Shown: positions 1 to 6,774 of the stretch, piece after piece
Layout: the number at the start of each line of letters is the position of its first letter
Position numbering within the stretch: the stretch's first letter is position 1
Made by a program: the position numbers and the translations under genes
DNA from: Candidatus Altimarinota bacterium
GTDB lineage: Bacteria > Patescibacteriota > Gracilibacteria > UBA4473
Reading direction: 5' to 3'
Assembly: GCA_027028725.1 (NCBI GenBank)
Contig: JALVIB010000052.1
Coordinates: 1-27,880 of the forward strand
Length of the DNA stretch: 27,880 nucleotides
The notes under the pieces: generated by a model
Database searches by the model: none
The model's input: the letters and a program-made list of their open reading frames with translations, nothing else
Told to the model about the DNA's origin: nothing

Positions 1-9
1 CTCTAAACC

Positions 10-36
10 CCATTTATCATTTATCATTTATCATTT
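10..36. repeat. TTATCAT heptamer tandem repeat at the rsmA stop
   Basis: About four tandem copies of a 7-bp unit (ATTTATC/TTATCAT). On the minus strand it reads ATGATAAATGATAAATG and supplies the last residues and the stop codon of rsmA. Confidence 0.7.
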
Positions 37-934
37 TAAATTTCCTAAAATCCCGCGACCTGTCCGCTGAAGCCTTGGCGAAGGGGGAAATTTTCTGAAA
101 ATTCTTGGTAATTTCCAGCCAATCATCAATTTCTAAAACCTCCGCGCGCTTATCACCATCAACTTTTCCCAATAAATCTGACGAATTACAGCCAAAGAAT
201 TTCCCCAGATGATTGCTCAACTTCTTGCGTTTTTCCGCAAACCCCGCCCGCACAATGGTAAAAAAATCTTTTTCCAAATCTGGCGAAACCAATGATTTTT
301 CGCGGGATTTTAGCAAAATAATCGCCGAATCCACCCGCGGTGCCGGCGAAAACATCTCCCGATTTACCACAAAACAATTCTCCACATCAGCAAAAACCTC
401 CACCGAAATGGACAAAATCGAACGACCTTTAATAACTTTATTTTTCCCCGCTTTTTTTCGCGAGATTTTTTCCGCCACCTCCTTCTGAACCATCAAAATC
501 GCCATTTCCGGTTTATTTTTCGTTTCCGCGAAAAATTTGCGCAAAATTGGTGCGGTAATGTTGTAAGGAATATTTGCAATTACTGAATACTTTTTTTGTG
601 CAAAAAGTTTATCTAAATCCTGATCAAGAATTGAGCCTTGAATTAAATTAAAATTAGAAAATCCCGCGAATTTTTTATTCAAAATCTCTACACTCCGTTC
701 GTCCAACTCTACGGCTGTCAAATTTGCCCCGCGCTTCAGAATTTCCTCAGTCAAAAACCCCAGCCCCGGTCCCACTTCCAAAATTTCTTTTCCTTTGATG
801 TCGCCGGCTAAATCAATGATGCGGTCGCGCAAAATCGGATCGTTTAGAAAATTCTGCCCCAAATCCTTTTTCGCGAACTTTGATTGCGCCCGATTTTCCT
901 GCACTTGCCGTAGTTTGTATTTATACTTTGCCAT
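17..934 (-). CDS. rsmA: 16S rRNA (adenine-N6,N6) dimethyltransferase RsmA/KsgA
   Basis: Dimethylates the two adjacent adenines in helix 45 of 16S rRNA during small-subunit maturation, using SAM. Visible family motifs, numbered from the chosen start: KKDLGQNFL near residue 22, the SAM-binding EVGPGLGFL around 53-61, the acidic VELD at 75-78, the catalytic NIPYN at 121-125, and FSPAPRVDS further on. The ATG at 934 is chosen because a TATACT box lies 8 nt upstream and the family has a short N-terminus. An in-frame ATG at 961 would add nine residues (MENPLYFPR) that look like translated spacer. The last ~25 residues are repeat-derived: SPFAKASADR comes from a dispersed element at about 59-87, and the final MINDK plus stop comes from the TTATCAT tandem repeat at 10-36. 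Three copies of the TCCCGCGA motif lie in the gene. The family call is very secure; the exact start is not. Confidence 0.95.
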   Translation of the reverse strand: MAKYKYKLRQVQENRAQSKFAKKDLGQNFLNDPILRDRIIDLAGDIKGKEILEVGPGLGFLTEEILKRGANLTAVELDERSVEILNKKFAGFSNFNLIQGSILDQDLDKLFAQKKYSVIANIPYNITAPILRKFFAETKNKPEMAILMVQKEVAEKISRKKAGKNKVIKGRSILSISVEVFADVENCFVVNREMFSPAPRVDSAIILLKSREKSLVSPDLEKDFFTIVRAGFAEKRKKLSNHLGKFFGCNSSDLLGKVDGDKRAEVLEIDDWLEITKNFQKISPFAKASADRSRDFRKFKMINDK

Positions 935-992
935 CCGCGGGAAGTATAAAGGATTTTCCAAAATTAGAAAATTTCGCGGGAATTTAGAAATC

Positions 993-2135
993 TCATACCA
1001 AATAAGGCATATTATCTAAAAAAATCTTAAATCGAAAAGCTTCCTTGGGATTATCTTCTATAGCACCGAAATCTGTTTCATCAAACCATAATTTTTGCAT
1101 ATCCCATTGTTTATAATACGAACTTAACTCTTGAAGCAAGTTAATATCAAAAGTTAAAAAAGTAGGATACATTCTCAACATATTTTCCACAGAATTAGAA
1201 ATAATTTCTGCTGCCTTAATCCGGCTTTCATCAAATCCCAAATTATCTCTATACATATCTTCAAGTTTGCAGTTTTCTATCATATTAAATTTAGGCAATA
1301 AAATAATGCTTGAAAGATTATTAGCATCAATTTTAGCAACCTTTCTATATTCTTCTTCTGTTTCTAAATCAAAATATGGATAAAATAAATTTTTCATATC
1401 ACGATTATGAATAATTTCTAAAAAAGCCTCTTCTATATTCGTCTCAAATAATCCGTATTTATTATCATCAAATCTTGTAAAAACATATCGAAACATCTTT
1501 TCTCGATTTTCTATATTATTCATCATAGTTAGAAAAAATGGATACAAAATGACTTTATCCAAACTAAGTGCTAATAATATCTCAATGTTTTCTACTTTTT
1601 TGCTTTTTAAAGAATCTTGAATTAGTTTAATCAATAAGAACTTCAAGAATTCTAATTTTCTCTTTACTATTTTTTCTTTATCTTCTATGGATTTATATAA
1701 TTCTTGATTTTTAGAATTAGCTGCTTTTTTATCTTCTAGTTCTACAAAATTTGTTTCATTAACCTTTTCTGGATTGAGTACAATCGCTAAAAGATCTTCT
1801 TTGGTCATTATTCCTAAATTAACCCAGAAATCCTTTATCTCTTTATATTTTTGAATATCATTAGTATTCTCAGCTTCCTCTTTGTCCGAACCTAAAAACT
1901 CATCTAATAAAATCAGGTTATTAATAAATTCCTTCATATTTTTTTCGCGGGATTTTGGATTATTGAACTTCTTATCCAAAATATTGGTAATCTTTTTTCT
2001 CTCTCCTTCGCTTATCAACCCATACTCTACCCTCTCGGCAACTTCTTTCTTAAAACTTTCAATAAACTTGTCTGCATCATCAAGTCTTTTCGAAAAATCA
2101 CGTAATGTATTTAAAGAAAATTCTTTGTTATCCAT
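993..2135 (-). CDS. Hypothetical cytoplasmic helical protein, 380 aa
   Basis: I do not recognise a family. The protein is long, charged, predicted mainly alpha-helical, rich in Lys/Glu/Asn/Leu, and has no evident signal peptide or membrane segment. The start at 2135 (MDNKEFSLN) is preferred over an in-frame ATG at 2153 because a promoter with TTGACT and TATATT boxes sits so that transcription would begin at about 2135 itself, giving a leaderless mRNA. It ends 58 nt before the preferred rsmA start on the same strand, so the two may be co-transcribed. It is AT-richer than its neighbours and holds only one copy of the dispersed TCGCGGGA motif (1945-1952) in more than 1.1 kb, which could mean more recent acquisition. 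Function unknown. Confidence 0.75.
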   Translation of the reverse strand: MDNKEFSLNTLRDFSKRLDDADKFIESFKKEVAERVEYGLISEGERKKITNILDKKFNNPKSREKNMKEFINNLILLDEFLGSDKEEAENTNDIQKYKEIKDFWVNLGIMTKEDLLAIVLNPEKVNETNFVELEDKKAANSKNQELYKSIEDKEKIVKRKLEFLKFLLIKLIQDSLKSKKVENIEILLALSLDKVILYPFFLTMMNNIENREKMFRYVFTRFDDNKYGLFETNIEEAFLEIIHNRDMKNLFYPYFDLETEEEYRKVAKIDANNLSSIILLPKFNMIENCKLEDMYRDNLGFDESRIKAAEIISNSVENMLRMYPTFLTFDINLLQELSSYYKQWDMQKLWFDETDFGAIEDNPKEAFRFKIFLDNMPYLV

Positions 2136-2141
2136 GTTTAA

Positions 2142-2171
2142 AATATAACACAAAATATAAAATCAAGTCAA
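2142..2171 (-). promoter_or_regulatory. Promoter of the 380-aa hypothetical gene
   Basis: On the minus strand TTGACT (2166-2171) and TATATT (2142-2147) are separated by 18 bp. The predicted transcription start at about 2135 coincides with the ATG. Confidence 0.6.
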
Positions 2172-2208
2172 CATCTTAAAATCCCGCGAAATTTTTAACC
2201 CCACACCC

Positions 2209-2222
2209 GTGTACTAGTACAC
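2209..2222. repeat. GTGTACTAGTACAC palindrome, copy 1
   Basis: Perfect 14-bp palindrome in the spacer between the 380-aa gene and the DUF167 gene. A near-identical copy with one changed base and similar flanks (…TACATTGG against …TACACTGG) lies at 3738-3751. A protein-binding site or repeat remnant is possible; function unknown. Confidence 0.5.
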
Positions 2223-2296
2223 TGGCTCAACAAATCCTCCTCGTTCTTTTTCTCAAGGAAAAATATATTCACAAAAGACTAGCAAACCATTATTAA

Positions 2297-2321
2297 TTGT
2301 TAACTTTTAACTGTTAATTAT
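2297..2321. repeat. Short repeat donating the stop of the DUF167 gene
   Basis: An AT-rich unit reading ATTAAyAGTTAAAAGTTAA on the minus strand, matching the one at 2618-2642. Both copies encode a terminal INS followed by TAA. Confidence 0.5.
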
Positions 2322-2615
2322 CTTCACCAACTTCTGCGCACTCCCCGCCCCTGCCACAATTTCCACTTTTTTCGCGGAAAATTCTTTTTTCAAAAACTTC
2401 TGAATTTCCTTATTTGCCTTTCCTTTCTCCGGAATCGCCGCCACGCGAATTTTCAAAACCTGCTCCTCACCATTCAAAACCTCGACAACTTTGGTCGTCT
2501 GCGCATTCGGAATAATTTTTAGAGAAAGATACAAAACGCCCTCTTTTGCCAAAATTTCGCGCGCGTCATCCATAGCTTTAGCGACGGATGAGGATTTTGT
2601 TTCTGCTATTTCCAT
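2307..2615 (-). CDS. DUF167 (YggU/UPF0235) family protein
   Basis: Small conserved protein of unknown biochemical role. It shows the family pattern: a strand with IPNAQTTKV, then LKIRVAAIPEKGKANKEI (the usual LxIRVxAxPxxGKAN signature), then a C-terminal helix-strand with VEIVAGAGSAQKLVKI. Length is 102 aa, close to the usual ~100. The first ~20 residues are atypical: SSSVAKAMDDAR (about residues 8-19) is encoded by a dispersed repeat that also occurs in lgt and in the methyltransferase fragment at 21.8 kb, in the same frame. The stop codon lies in a repeat resembling ATTAACAGTTAAAAGTTAA that is repeated at the lgt stop just upstream. It lies 12 nt after lgt on the same strand, so the two probably form one transcript. 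Confidence 0.85.
   Translation of the reverse strand: MEIAETKSSSVAKAMDDAREILAKEGVLYLSLKIIPNAQTTKVVEVLNGEEQVLKIRVAAIPEKGKANKEIQKFLKKEFSAKKVEIVAGAGSAQKLVKIINS
2561..2594 (-). repeat. In-frame coding repeat (SSSVAKAMDDAR) in the DUF167 gene
   Basis: Shortened copy of the dispersed element seen at 3288-3346 and 21851-21909. Read in the same frame it gives SSSVAKAMDDAR, compared with SSFVKTMEDESDDAR in lgt. Confidence 0.65.
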
Positions 2616-2617
2616 AA

Positions 2618-2642
2618 TTATTAACTTTTAACTATTAATTTT
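2618..2642. repeat. Short repeat donating the stop of lgt
   Basis: Same AT-rich unit as at 2297-2321. It provides the terminal KINS and TAA of lgt and fills the lgt/DUF167 junction. Confidence 0.5.
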
Positions 2643-3467
2643 TAACTTTCTTTGTGCAATCCCCCACGCAACCCCAATCATCCCCAAACAAAGCCATTGT
2701 CCCGTTGATAATCCCCAAAGTTCCCAACCATCTGGCGACTTCCAAAACTCAATCACAAACCGCGTAATTCCGTATCCCGCGAGAAAACTTGCCGTCAAAA
2801 TCCCGCTGCACCCCGCAAGGCGGTGGCGAAATTTTCCACATTTTTTCCACACTAACCACAAAATTCCCGCGAGAATAAAGCTTCCCAGCGCTTCGTAAAG
2901 TTGTGTCGGATGACGCAGTAAATTATCAACCTGCGGAAAAATTACTCCCCAATCAGAATTTGTCGGCTGTCCCGCCAGTTCGCCATTGAGGAAGTTGGTA
3001 ATCCGCCCCAGCCCCAAAGCCAGCGAAAGCGGAATTACCACCGCATCGATGATTTTTAAAAGTGAAACCGAATGTTTGCGCGTCCAGTAAATCGCGAAAA
3101 TTAACGCTCCCAAAAGCCCACCGTGAATAGACATTCCGCCGTGCCAGATTTGGAAAATTTCTAATGGATTTTGCCAAAAAACTTGCGGTGAATAAAACAA
3201 AAACTCCCCTACTCGTCCGCCCAAAATTCCCGCGAAAAAAATCCCAAAAATCAAATCTTCCCACTTTTTGAAGTCCAGTTTGCGCGCGTCGTCCGACTCG
3301 TCCTCCATAGTTTTAACGAAGGAGGAAGTTTTAACGAAGGATGAAAAAATCCACCAGCCCAGATAAGTTGTCAGAAAAAATCCCGCGACATAAGCCAGCC
3401 CGTACCACCGCACATCCAATCCGAAAATCGAAAATGCCACCGCGTGATCTTGCCAAGTCCAAATCAT
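2628..3467 (-). CDS. lgt: Prolipoprotein diacylglyceryl transferase Lgt
   Basis: Membrane enzyme that transfers diacylglycerol from phosphatidylglycerol to the lipobox cysteine of prolipoproteins. Motifs visible: the first transmembrane stretch (WYGLAYVAGFFLTTYLGWW), HGGMSIHGGLLGAL, the core GRITNFLNGELAGQP with the conserved Arg and Asn, and RHPTQLYEA. The start at 3467 (MIWTWQDH) gives 279 aa, a normal family length. An upstream extension to 3608 would translate repeat DNA and is rejected. GGAAAG lies directly before this ATG, one of few SD-like sites in the window. Two insertions stand out: SSFVKTSSFVKTMEDESDD in a cytoplasmic loop, and HRLAGCS near the C-terminus, where a 21-nt element interrupts a dispersed motif in frame. 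The lipoprotein-like metallopeptidase at 4.7-5.6 kb is a plausible substrate. Confidence 0.95.
   Translation of the reverse strand: MIWTWQDHAVAFSIFGLDVRWYGLAYVAGFFLTTYLGWWIFSSFVKTSSFVKTMEDESDDARKLDFKKWEDLIFGIFFAGILGGRVGEFLFYSPQVFWQNPLEIFQIWHGGMSIHGGLLGALIFAIYWTRKHSVSLLKIIDAVVIPLSLALGLGRITNFLNGELAGQPTNSDWGVIFPQVDNLLRHPTQLYEALGSFILAGILWLVWKKCGKFRHRLAGCSGILTASFLAGYGITRFVIEFWKSPDGWELWGLSTGQWLCLGMIGVAWGIAQRKLKINS
2806..2826. repeat. 21-nt hairpin element inside the dispersed motif (within lgt)
   Basis: CTGCACCCCGCAAGGCGG plus TGG separates AAAATCCCG from CGAAATTTT. Removing it restores an intact AAAATCCCGCGAAATTTT. It adds seven residues (HRLAGCS) to Lgt without breaking the frame. It contains the small hairpin CCGC-AAG-GCGG. 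Related copies lie at 3698-3718 and 4582-4602. Confidence 0.75.
3288..3346 (-). repeat. In-frame coding repeat (SSFVKTSSFVKTMEDESDD) in lgt
   Basis: About 59 bp nearly identical to 21851-21909 in a methyltransferase-like gene, read in the same frame in both. Contains an internal duplication of the SSFVK unit (TCCTTCGTTAAAACT-like). Confidence 0.75.
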
Positions 3468-3596
3468 CTTTCCGAGTCTAGAAATTTTCGCGGGAAAAGG
3501 CAAAATTTCGCGGGATTTTTCACGGAAGAAGTAAAAAAAATTAGAGATCAGAAGAGTGTAGGGGCTGGTCTTGTACCAGCACATAAAACAATCTGT

Positions 3597-3620
3597 AAGC
3601 GCGGTCACGTGACCGCGCTT
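3597..3620. repeat. Perfect 24-bp palindrome
   Basis: Core GCGCGGTCACGTGACCGCGC, flanked by AA and TT, completely self-complementary. It can form a strong hairpin in RNA of either strand. No T-run follows, so it is not a textbook intrinsic terminator. Confidence 0.7.
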
Positions 3621-3697
3621 TCTAAAATAATATAAAAATTTATAGCTCTTTCTCTTTTCGACTTTTTAGCTTTTTAGCTATCTAAAAAATTCCCGCG

Positions 3698-3718
3698 CTG
3701 CGCCCTGCAAGGCGGTAG
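3698..3718. repeat. 21-nt hairpin element, intergenic copy
   Basis: CTGCGCCCTGCAAGGCGG plus TAG, preceded by AAAATTCCCGCG and followed by ATTTTTTT. Diverged copy of the elements at 2806-2826 and 4582-4602, again sitting in a motif remnant. Confidence 0.6.
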
Positions 3719-3737
3719 ATTTTTTTACTCCGTATCA

Positions 3738-3751
3738 GTGTACTAGTACAT
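3738..3751. repeat. GTGTACTAGTACAT, copy 2 of the 14-bp palindrome
   Basis: One mismatch from the perfect palindrome at 2209-2222, with a similar TGG following. Confidence 0.45.
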
Positions 3752-3874
3752 TGGTTTTGGAAAACATACTTTTGGTCTGATCTTATAACTTGTTGTCTTG
3801 TGAACTTGTAAACTTGTGAACTCACAAAACAACTCTTTATCTTTTCAACTTTTTAGCTTTTCAGCTATCCCAAA

Positions 3875-4489
3875 TCATTCAAACGGCTCAAAATCCTTAA
3901 ACCCAAAAAATTTGAAAAAGAAAGTCGGAAATCGTCGCAAATGATTATTCCAAGCATGTGCTGCCTTGTTGTAAGTTTTTTGCAGTTCAACTAGTTTGTG
4001 GTCAATAAACTCCAAATCGTGAATAACATGCTCAAATTTACTTTTGGGGCGGATTTTTCCCTGTTTATCCAAATCCGTAAAATACCGATACAAAATCTGA
4101 GAAACTCGTTTTTCCAGCTCTAAGCGTTTTCGCGGGCTTTTTTTGAAAGGTACTTCCCGACATTTTTGCCGAATTTCCAAAAGATCTTCCAAAGTCTCGT
4201 CATCCAAAAGTCCGTCCCGCTTGGCGAGAGCAACCACCAGCGGAATCATCATTTGGCGTTTAGAAAGAAAAAACAAAGTAAACAACCACAGTTTATGAAT
4301 TTGTTTGCGCTGTTTTCGTTTATGATCGACCGCGAACTTAATCAGCAAAATAATGATTAAAAGACCGATAAACCACAAGATATGCTCATTTCCGAAAGCG
4401 ATAAAATCCCAAACCCACTGCGGCAGAACCCGCTCCCAAAAAGTCGGGGGCTTGATTCCGGCTGGCAACGGAGTGTTGATATTCCCCAT
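3875..4489 (-). CDS. LemA-like single-pass membrane protein
   Basis: 204-aa protein with one clear transmembrane segment (about residues 34-54, HILWFIGLLIIILLIKFAV) followed by a basic, helical cytoplasmic part. The C-terminal ~40 residues (LQKTYNKAAHAWNNHLRRFP then a phenylalanine-rich end …FFGFKDFEPFE) resemble the C-terminus of LemA proteins, where a YN…YN…FP pattern precedes a hydrophobic LGY/FGF and a terminal acidic aromatic. The LemA protein at 14245-14793 shows the same pattern (YYNGSVKQFN…FPNLL…). This is my reading of a pattern, not a proven homology, and the N-terminal half has no recognised domain. The ATG follows directly after the stop of a possible small ORF (4490-4666), suggesting co-transcription from the promoter near 4680. 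Function unknown. Confidence 0.7.
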   Translation of the reverse strand: MGNINTPLPAGIKPPTFWERVLPQWVWDFIAFGNEHILWFIGLLIIILLIKFAVDHKRKQRKQIHKLWLFTLFFLSKRQMMIPLVVALAKRDGLLDDETLEDLLEIRQKCREVPFKKSPRKRLELEKRVSQILYRYFTDLDKQGKIRPKSKFEHVIHDLEFIDHKLVELQKTYNKAAHAWNNHLRRFPTFFFKFFGFKDFEPFE

Positions 4490-4666
4490 TTAAGCGAGTG
4501 TTTCAATAAATCCCCAAGAAGTTTCAAAACTTTTTGTTCCAAAAACTTCTTTTATCTTACGTGGTTTCAGAAAATCCCGCGCTGTGCCCCGCAAGGCGGT
4601 GGAAATTTCCCTCTTTTTGGACAATCCGCGAAAACCAAAGTTGATATTTTTTAATTTTTTTCCCAT
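4490..4666 (-). CDS. Possible small protein, 58 aa
   Basis: MGKKLKNINFGFRGLSKK… ends in a TAA immediately before the ATG of the LemA-like gene. A TATACT box (4677-4682) with a TTTTGA -35 at 16 bp lies so that transcription would start about 4 nt before this ATG. About half the peptide is translated repeat: the 21-nt hairpin element adds TALRGTA between REIS and RDF, in frame. It may be a genuine small gene, a leader peptide or simply untranslated leader. I recognise no family. Confidence 0.35.
   Translation of the reverse strand: MGKKLKNINFGFRGLSKKREISTALRGTARDFLKPRKIKEVFGTKSFETSWGFIETLA
4582..4602. repeat. 21-nt hairpin element inside the dispersed motif (small ORF)
   Basis: CTGTGCCCCGCAAGGCGG plus TGG lies between AAAATCCCGCG and AAATTT; removal gives AAAATCCCGCGAAATTT. 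Clearest example of the interrupted motif along with 2806-2826. Confidence 0.75.
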
Positions 4667-4676
4667 TTCAGAGAAA

Positions 4677-4704
4677 AGTATAACACATTTTCTAAAAATC
4701 AAAA
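4677..4704 (-). promoter_or_regulatory. Promoter of the small ORF / LemA-like transcript
   Basis: Minus-strand TTTTGA (4699-4704), 16 bp, TATACT (4677-4682). The -35 is weak, the -10 good. Predicted start about 4670. Confidence 0.5.
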
Positions 4705-4716
4705 ATTTCGCGGGAT

Positions 4717-5577
4717 TTATTTATTTTCCCAATATTGCTTATTAATTTTCCCTGCTTCTAAATCTTTCCAGTATTGTTCATTAAAAGAATTATCAATTTG
4801 GAACAATTCTTCTTTCATTTTTTTTATTTTAGCTTGCAAAACTCTATCTTTTGGATGCATTTTCCATTCGTGTAAAACAATTAAATCATAAAGTGTCTCA
4901 GCTTTATCTTCTTTTACACTACGCTGTGCATAAGCTGAACTAAAACCAAGAGGCCTACCATAATTATTTTTCTTATAATATTCTCTATAATTATTACCGT
5001 AAAACGATATTGCCCACTCAAAATCATCTTTATCTAGCACATCATCTATTACATGCGACACCTCATGAGCAAATGCTTTCATATCTGATAAAAACACATA
5101 GTCCTCATACAATCCATCTAGTTCTTTTCCATTTTTAACCATCTTTTTAACCATAAAGATGGTATCCAATTTTTTATGGAAAATCTGACGAAATTTAGGA
5201 GGAAATAAATAAATAACTTTTTCTAATTTCTCTAAACTCTCTGAAACCTCTAAATCATTGCTATATTTTGAATAAAAATAGGTGTCTTTGTACTCATTAT
5301 ATGATAGGAATAGAGTGTCCTTAAAGACTTTCACGTTTGCTATTTCACCAACAAAATATTTATCAAAAGGATTAGTTTTTTTCTCAAAAAAACCAATATC
5401 ATCCTTAGATTCAGGAATATTATTGGATAAATTATCTGCTTCTAAGTTACTTTCTTTACATGAGTTCAACAAAATCAAGCTAAGTAAAACCCTGTATCCT
5501 ATTTTTTTTATTAAAAATTTCACAGGAAAACTAAAAGACTTTTTAACGCTATTTCGTAATTCTAGTTTTTCTAACAT
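4717..5577 (-). CDS. Putative zinc-metallopeptidase lipoprotein
   Basis: 286-aa protein with a long N-terminus, a hydrophobic stretch (YRVLLSLILLNSC, residues 28-40) and a lipobox-like LNSC with Cys40, so it may be exported and lipid-modified by Lgt. The HExxH zinc motif is AFAHEVSH with ligands His171 and His175. About 45 residues on, GFSSAYAQRSVKEDKAETLY (residues 211-230) matches the SxYA…EDxAE pattern of gluzincin-type families such as Peptidase_Mx1/PF15890, where a Glu acts as third ligand (Glu223 or Glu227 here). Family name from memory, moderate confidence. The ATG at 5577 follows a promoter with no leader; the TTG at 5580 is not needed. It contains no copy of the dispersed TCGCGGGA motif and is AT-rich, hinting at foreign origin. 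Substrate unknown. Confidence 0.75.
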   Translation of the reverse strand: MLEKLELRNSVKKSFSFPVKFLIKKIGYRVLLSLILLNSCKESNLEADNLSNNIPESKDDIGFFEKKTNPFDKYFVGEIANVKVFKDTLFLSYNEYKDTYFYSKYSNDLEVSESLEKLEKVIYLFPPKFRQIFHKKLDTIFMVKKMVKNGKELDGLYEDYVFLSDMKAFAHEVSHVIDDVLDKDDFEWAISFYGNNYREYYKKNNYGRPLGFSSAYAQRSVKEDKAETLYDLIVLHEWKMHPKDRVLQAKIKKMKEELFQIDNSFNEQYWKDLEAGKINKQYWENK

Positions 5578-5584
5578 CAAGAAA

Positions 5585-5612
5585 AAAATACAAAAAAAAT
5601 AAAAAAAGTCAA
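5585..5612 (-). promoter_or_regulatory. Promoter of the metallopeptidase gene
   Basis: Minus-strand TTGACT (5607-5612), 16 bp spacer, TATTTT (5585-5590). The -10 ends 7 nt before the ATG at 5577, so the mRNA is predicted leaderless. Confidence 0.65.
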
Positions 5613-5617
5613 ACCAA

Positions 5618-5645
5618 AAATAGGTGATTTATCAACCACCTATTT
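5618..5645 (-). terminator. AT-rich hairpin after the coiled-coil gene
   Basis: Perfect 9-bp stem AAATAGGTG/CACCTATTT with a 10-nt loop, 38 nt after the stop of the 324-aa gene. The following minus-strand DNA is T-rich but a T-run is not immediate, so it is a moderate terminator candidate that also separates the transcript from the next promoter. Confidence 0.55.
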
Positions 5646-5682
5646 AAAAATTATTTTCGAAGCACTTTTAACTTATTTTAAC

Positions 5683-6657
5683 TTATTTCACTTTACTTTC
5701 CAATCTGTCTTTTAGTAAATTATAAAGCATTGTATTCCCTCTTGCTGTCAACCCTTTCCCAAGTTTATAGTTGGAGAACAGCTCTCCTGAAAAATTAGCC
5801 TTAAATGCCTCCTGCCTTTGTGGACCTGGAATATTTTTCATCATTTCATATGGACTATTTCCTAATTGCTCCATTGTAAATGGATTTTTAGATGACTCTC
5901 GTGCTTCTGCTTCATCTTCTAATTTTATAAGCCTTGCTCTGTCTCTATTTAATTCATCCAACTTATCTACTAATTCTGGATCGTTCTTTCCTGTATTCTC
6001 TTTCAAATATTCTTGTATTTCTTCAACTTCCTTAATTTTTTTGTTTAGTCTATCTAGCTCTTGCTTTAGTTTATTTTCCGCTATCACCAGATCTATATAG
6101 CTTTCACCTGAACTTGCTCGCAAATTCATTCTTTTTTCCTGAGCCATTTCATCAATCTGAGCGTAGTACTGCTCTTTTTGTACCTGCTTAAGTCTATTTA
6201 CTTCCTTCTGAACTAAAACAGGTTTTAATACTTCTCTATTTGTTTTGCCTGGTTGTGGAGAGAGTCCATTTTCTGCCATAAGGGAAAGCTCTTGCGCTGT
6301 TGTTAAAACCATTAATTTTTTATTTACATTTTCTTCAGCATTCTTTTCTAACTGTTTATTGGAATACTCATTCATCATCTGTGTTTTTTCCCAATCTGCT
6401 TTTTGTTGTTCTGCCCATTTATCAATTTGTTTTTTTTGAGCATTTAATTCTTTTAACTTTGCTTGCAGTTCAGTTAAAGTAGTTTTCGTGATATCAATAT
6501 GTTTTTCCATAACATTTTTAGCTTTTCCAGAAACAACTTCAGTAACAGTAGGAGCTTCTATTATATTATATTCTTCTGCTGTATTTCCTGGACGAATATT
6601 CTGCCACACAAATTTCGCGGGATTCCCGCACGATGCCGATTTGAAAAGATTTTTCAT
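5683..6657 (-). CDS. Hypothetical coiled-coil protein, 324 aa
   Basis: No family recognised. Most of the protein is charged heptad-like helix rich in Lys, Glu, Gln and Leu, with strong coiled-coil character at about residues 50-120 and 195-250 (for example KLKQELDRLNKKIKEVEEIQ). The C-terminus has a proline/glycine-containing region (NSPYEMMKNIPGPQRQEA) and a globular-looking tail (KLGKGLTARGNTMLYNLLKD). No signal peptide or membrane helix is evident. The only dispersed motif lies at the extreme 5' end, where it encodes NPAK (residues 12-15). A good promoter lies about 60-90 nt upstream, leaving a ~55-nt leader, unlike the leaderless neighbours. A scaffolding or structural role is possible but not shown. 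Confidence 0.75.
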   Translation of the reverse strand: MKNLFKSASCGNPAKFVWQNIRPGNTAEEYNIIEAPTVTEVVSGKAKNVMEKHIDITKTTLTELQAKLKELNAQKKQIDKWAEQQKADWEKTQMMNEYSNKQLEKNAEENVNKKLMVLTTAQELSLMAENGLSPQPGKTNREVLKPVLVQKEVNRLKQVQKEQYYAQIDEMAQEKRMNLRASSGESYIDLVIAENKLKQELDRLNKKIKEVEEIQEYLKENTGKNDPELVDKLDELNRDRARLIKLEDEAEARESSKNPFTMEQLGNSPYEMMKNIPGPQRQEAFKANFSGELFSNYKLGKGLTARGNTMLYNLLKDRLESKVK

Positions 6658-6719
6658 TTTTGTTTTTGGGTTAAGAAATAAAGGTCTTTTCTATTGCCAA
6701 TTTCTCAGCAAATCAAGAC

Positions 6720-6748
6720 ATTATACCAGAACTTTTTCAAAAAATCAA
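6720..6748 (-). promoter_or_regulatory. Promoter of the coiled-coil gene
   Basis: Minus-strand TTGATT (6743-6748), 17 bp spacer, TATAAT (6720-6725). Predicted start near 6713, leaving a leader of about 55 nt. Confidence 0.65.
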
Positions 6749-6774
6749 ACAAAATCCCGCGAAATTTTTACATT

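Larger units (their letters stand above)
3468..3874. other. Repeat-filled non-coding stretch between lgt and the LemA-like gene
   Basis: I see no convincing gene in these ~400 bp. They hold two copies of TCGCGGGA (3488-3495, 3508-3515), a GCTGGT/ACCAGC hairpin (about 3564-3580), a long perfect palindrome (3597-3620), two copies of an ACTTTTTAGCTTTT-type repeat (about 3643-3682 and 3831-3869), a 21-nt hairpin element (3698-3718), the second GTGTACTAGTACA copy (3738-3751) and an ACTTGTGAACTTGTAAACT tandem stretch (about 3787-3822). Confidence 0.7.

Noticed and set aside
3468..3608. Upstream extension of lgt
   Set aside because: It encodes repeat-derived sequence before the conserved N-terminus; MIWTWQDH at 3467 gives the normal family length.
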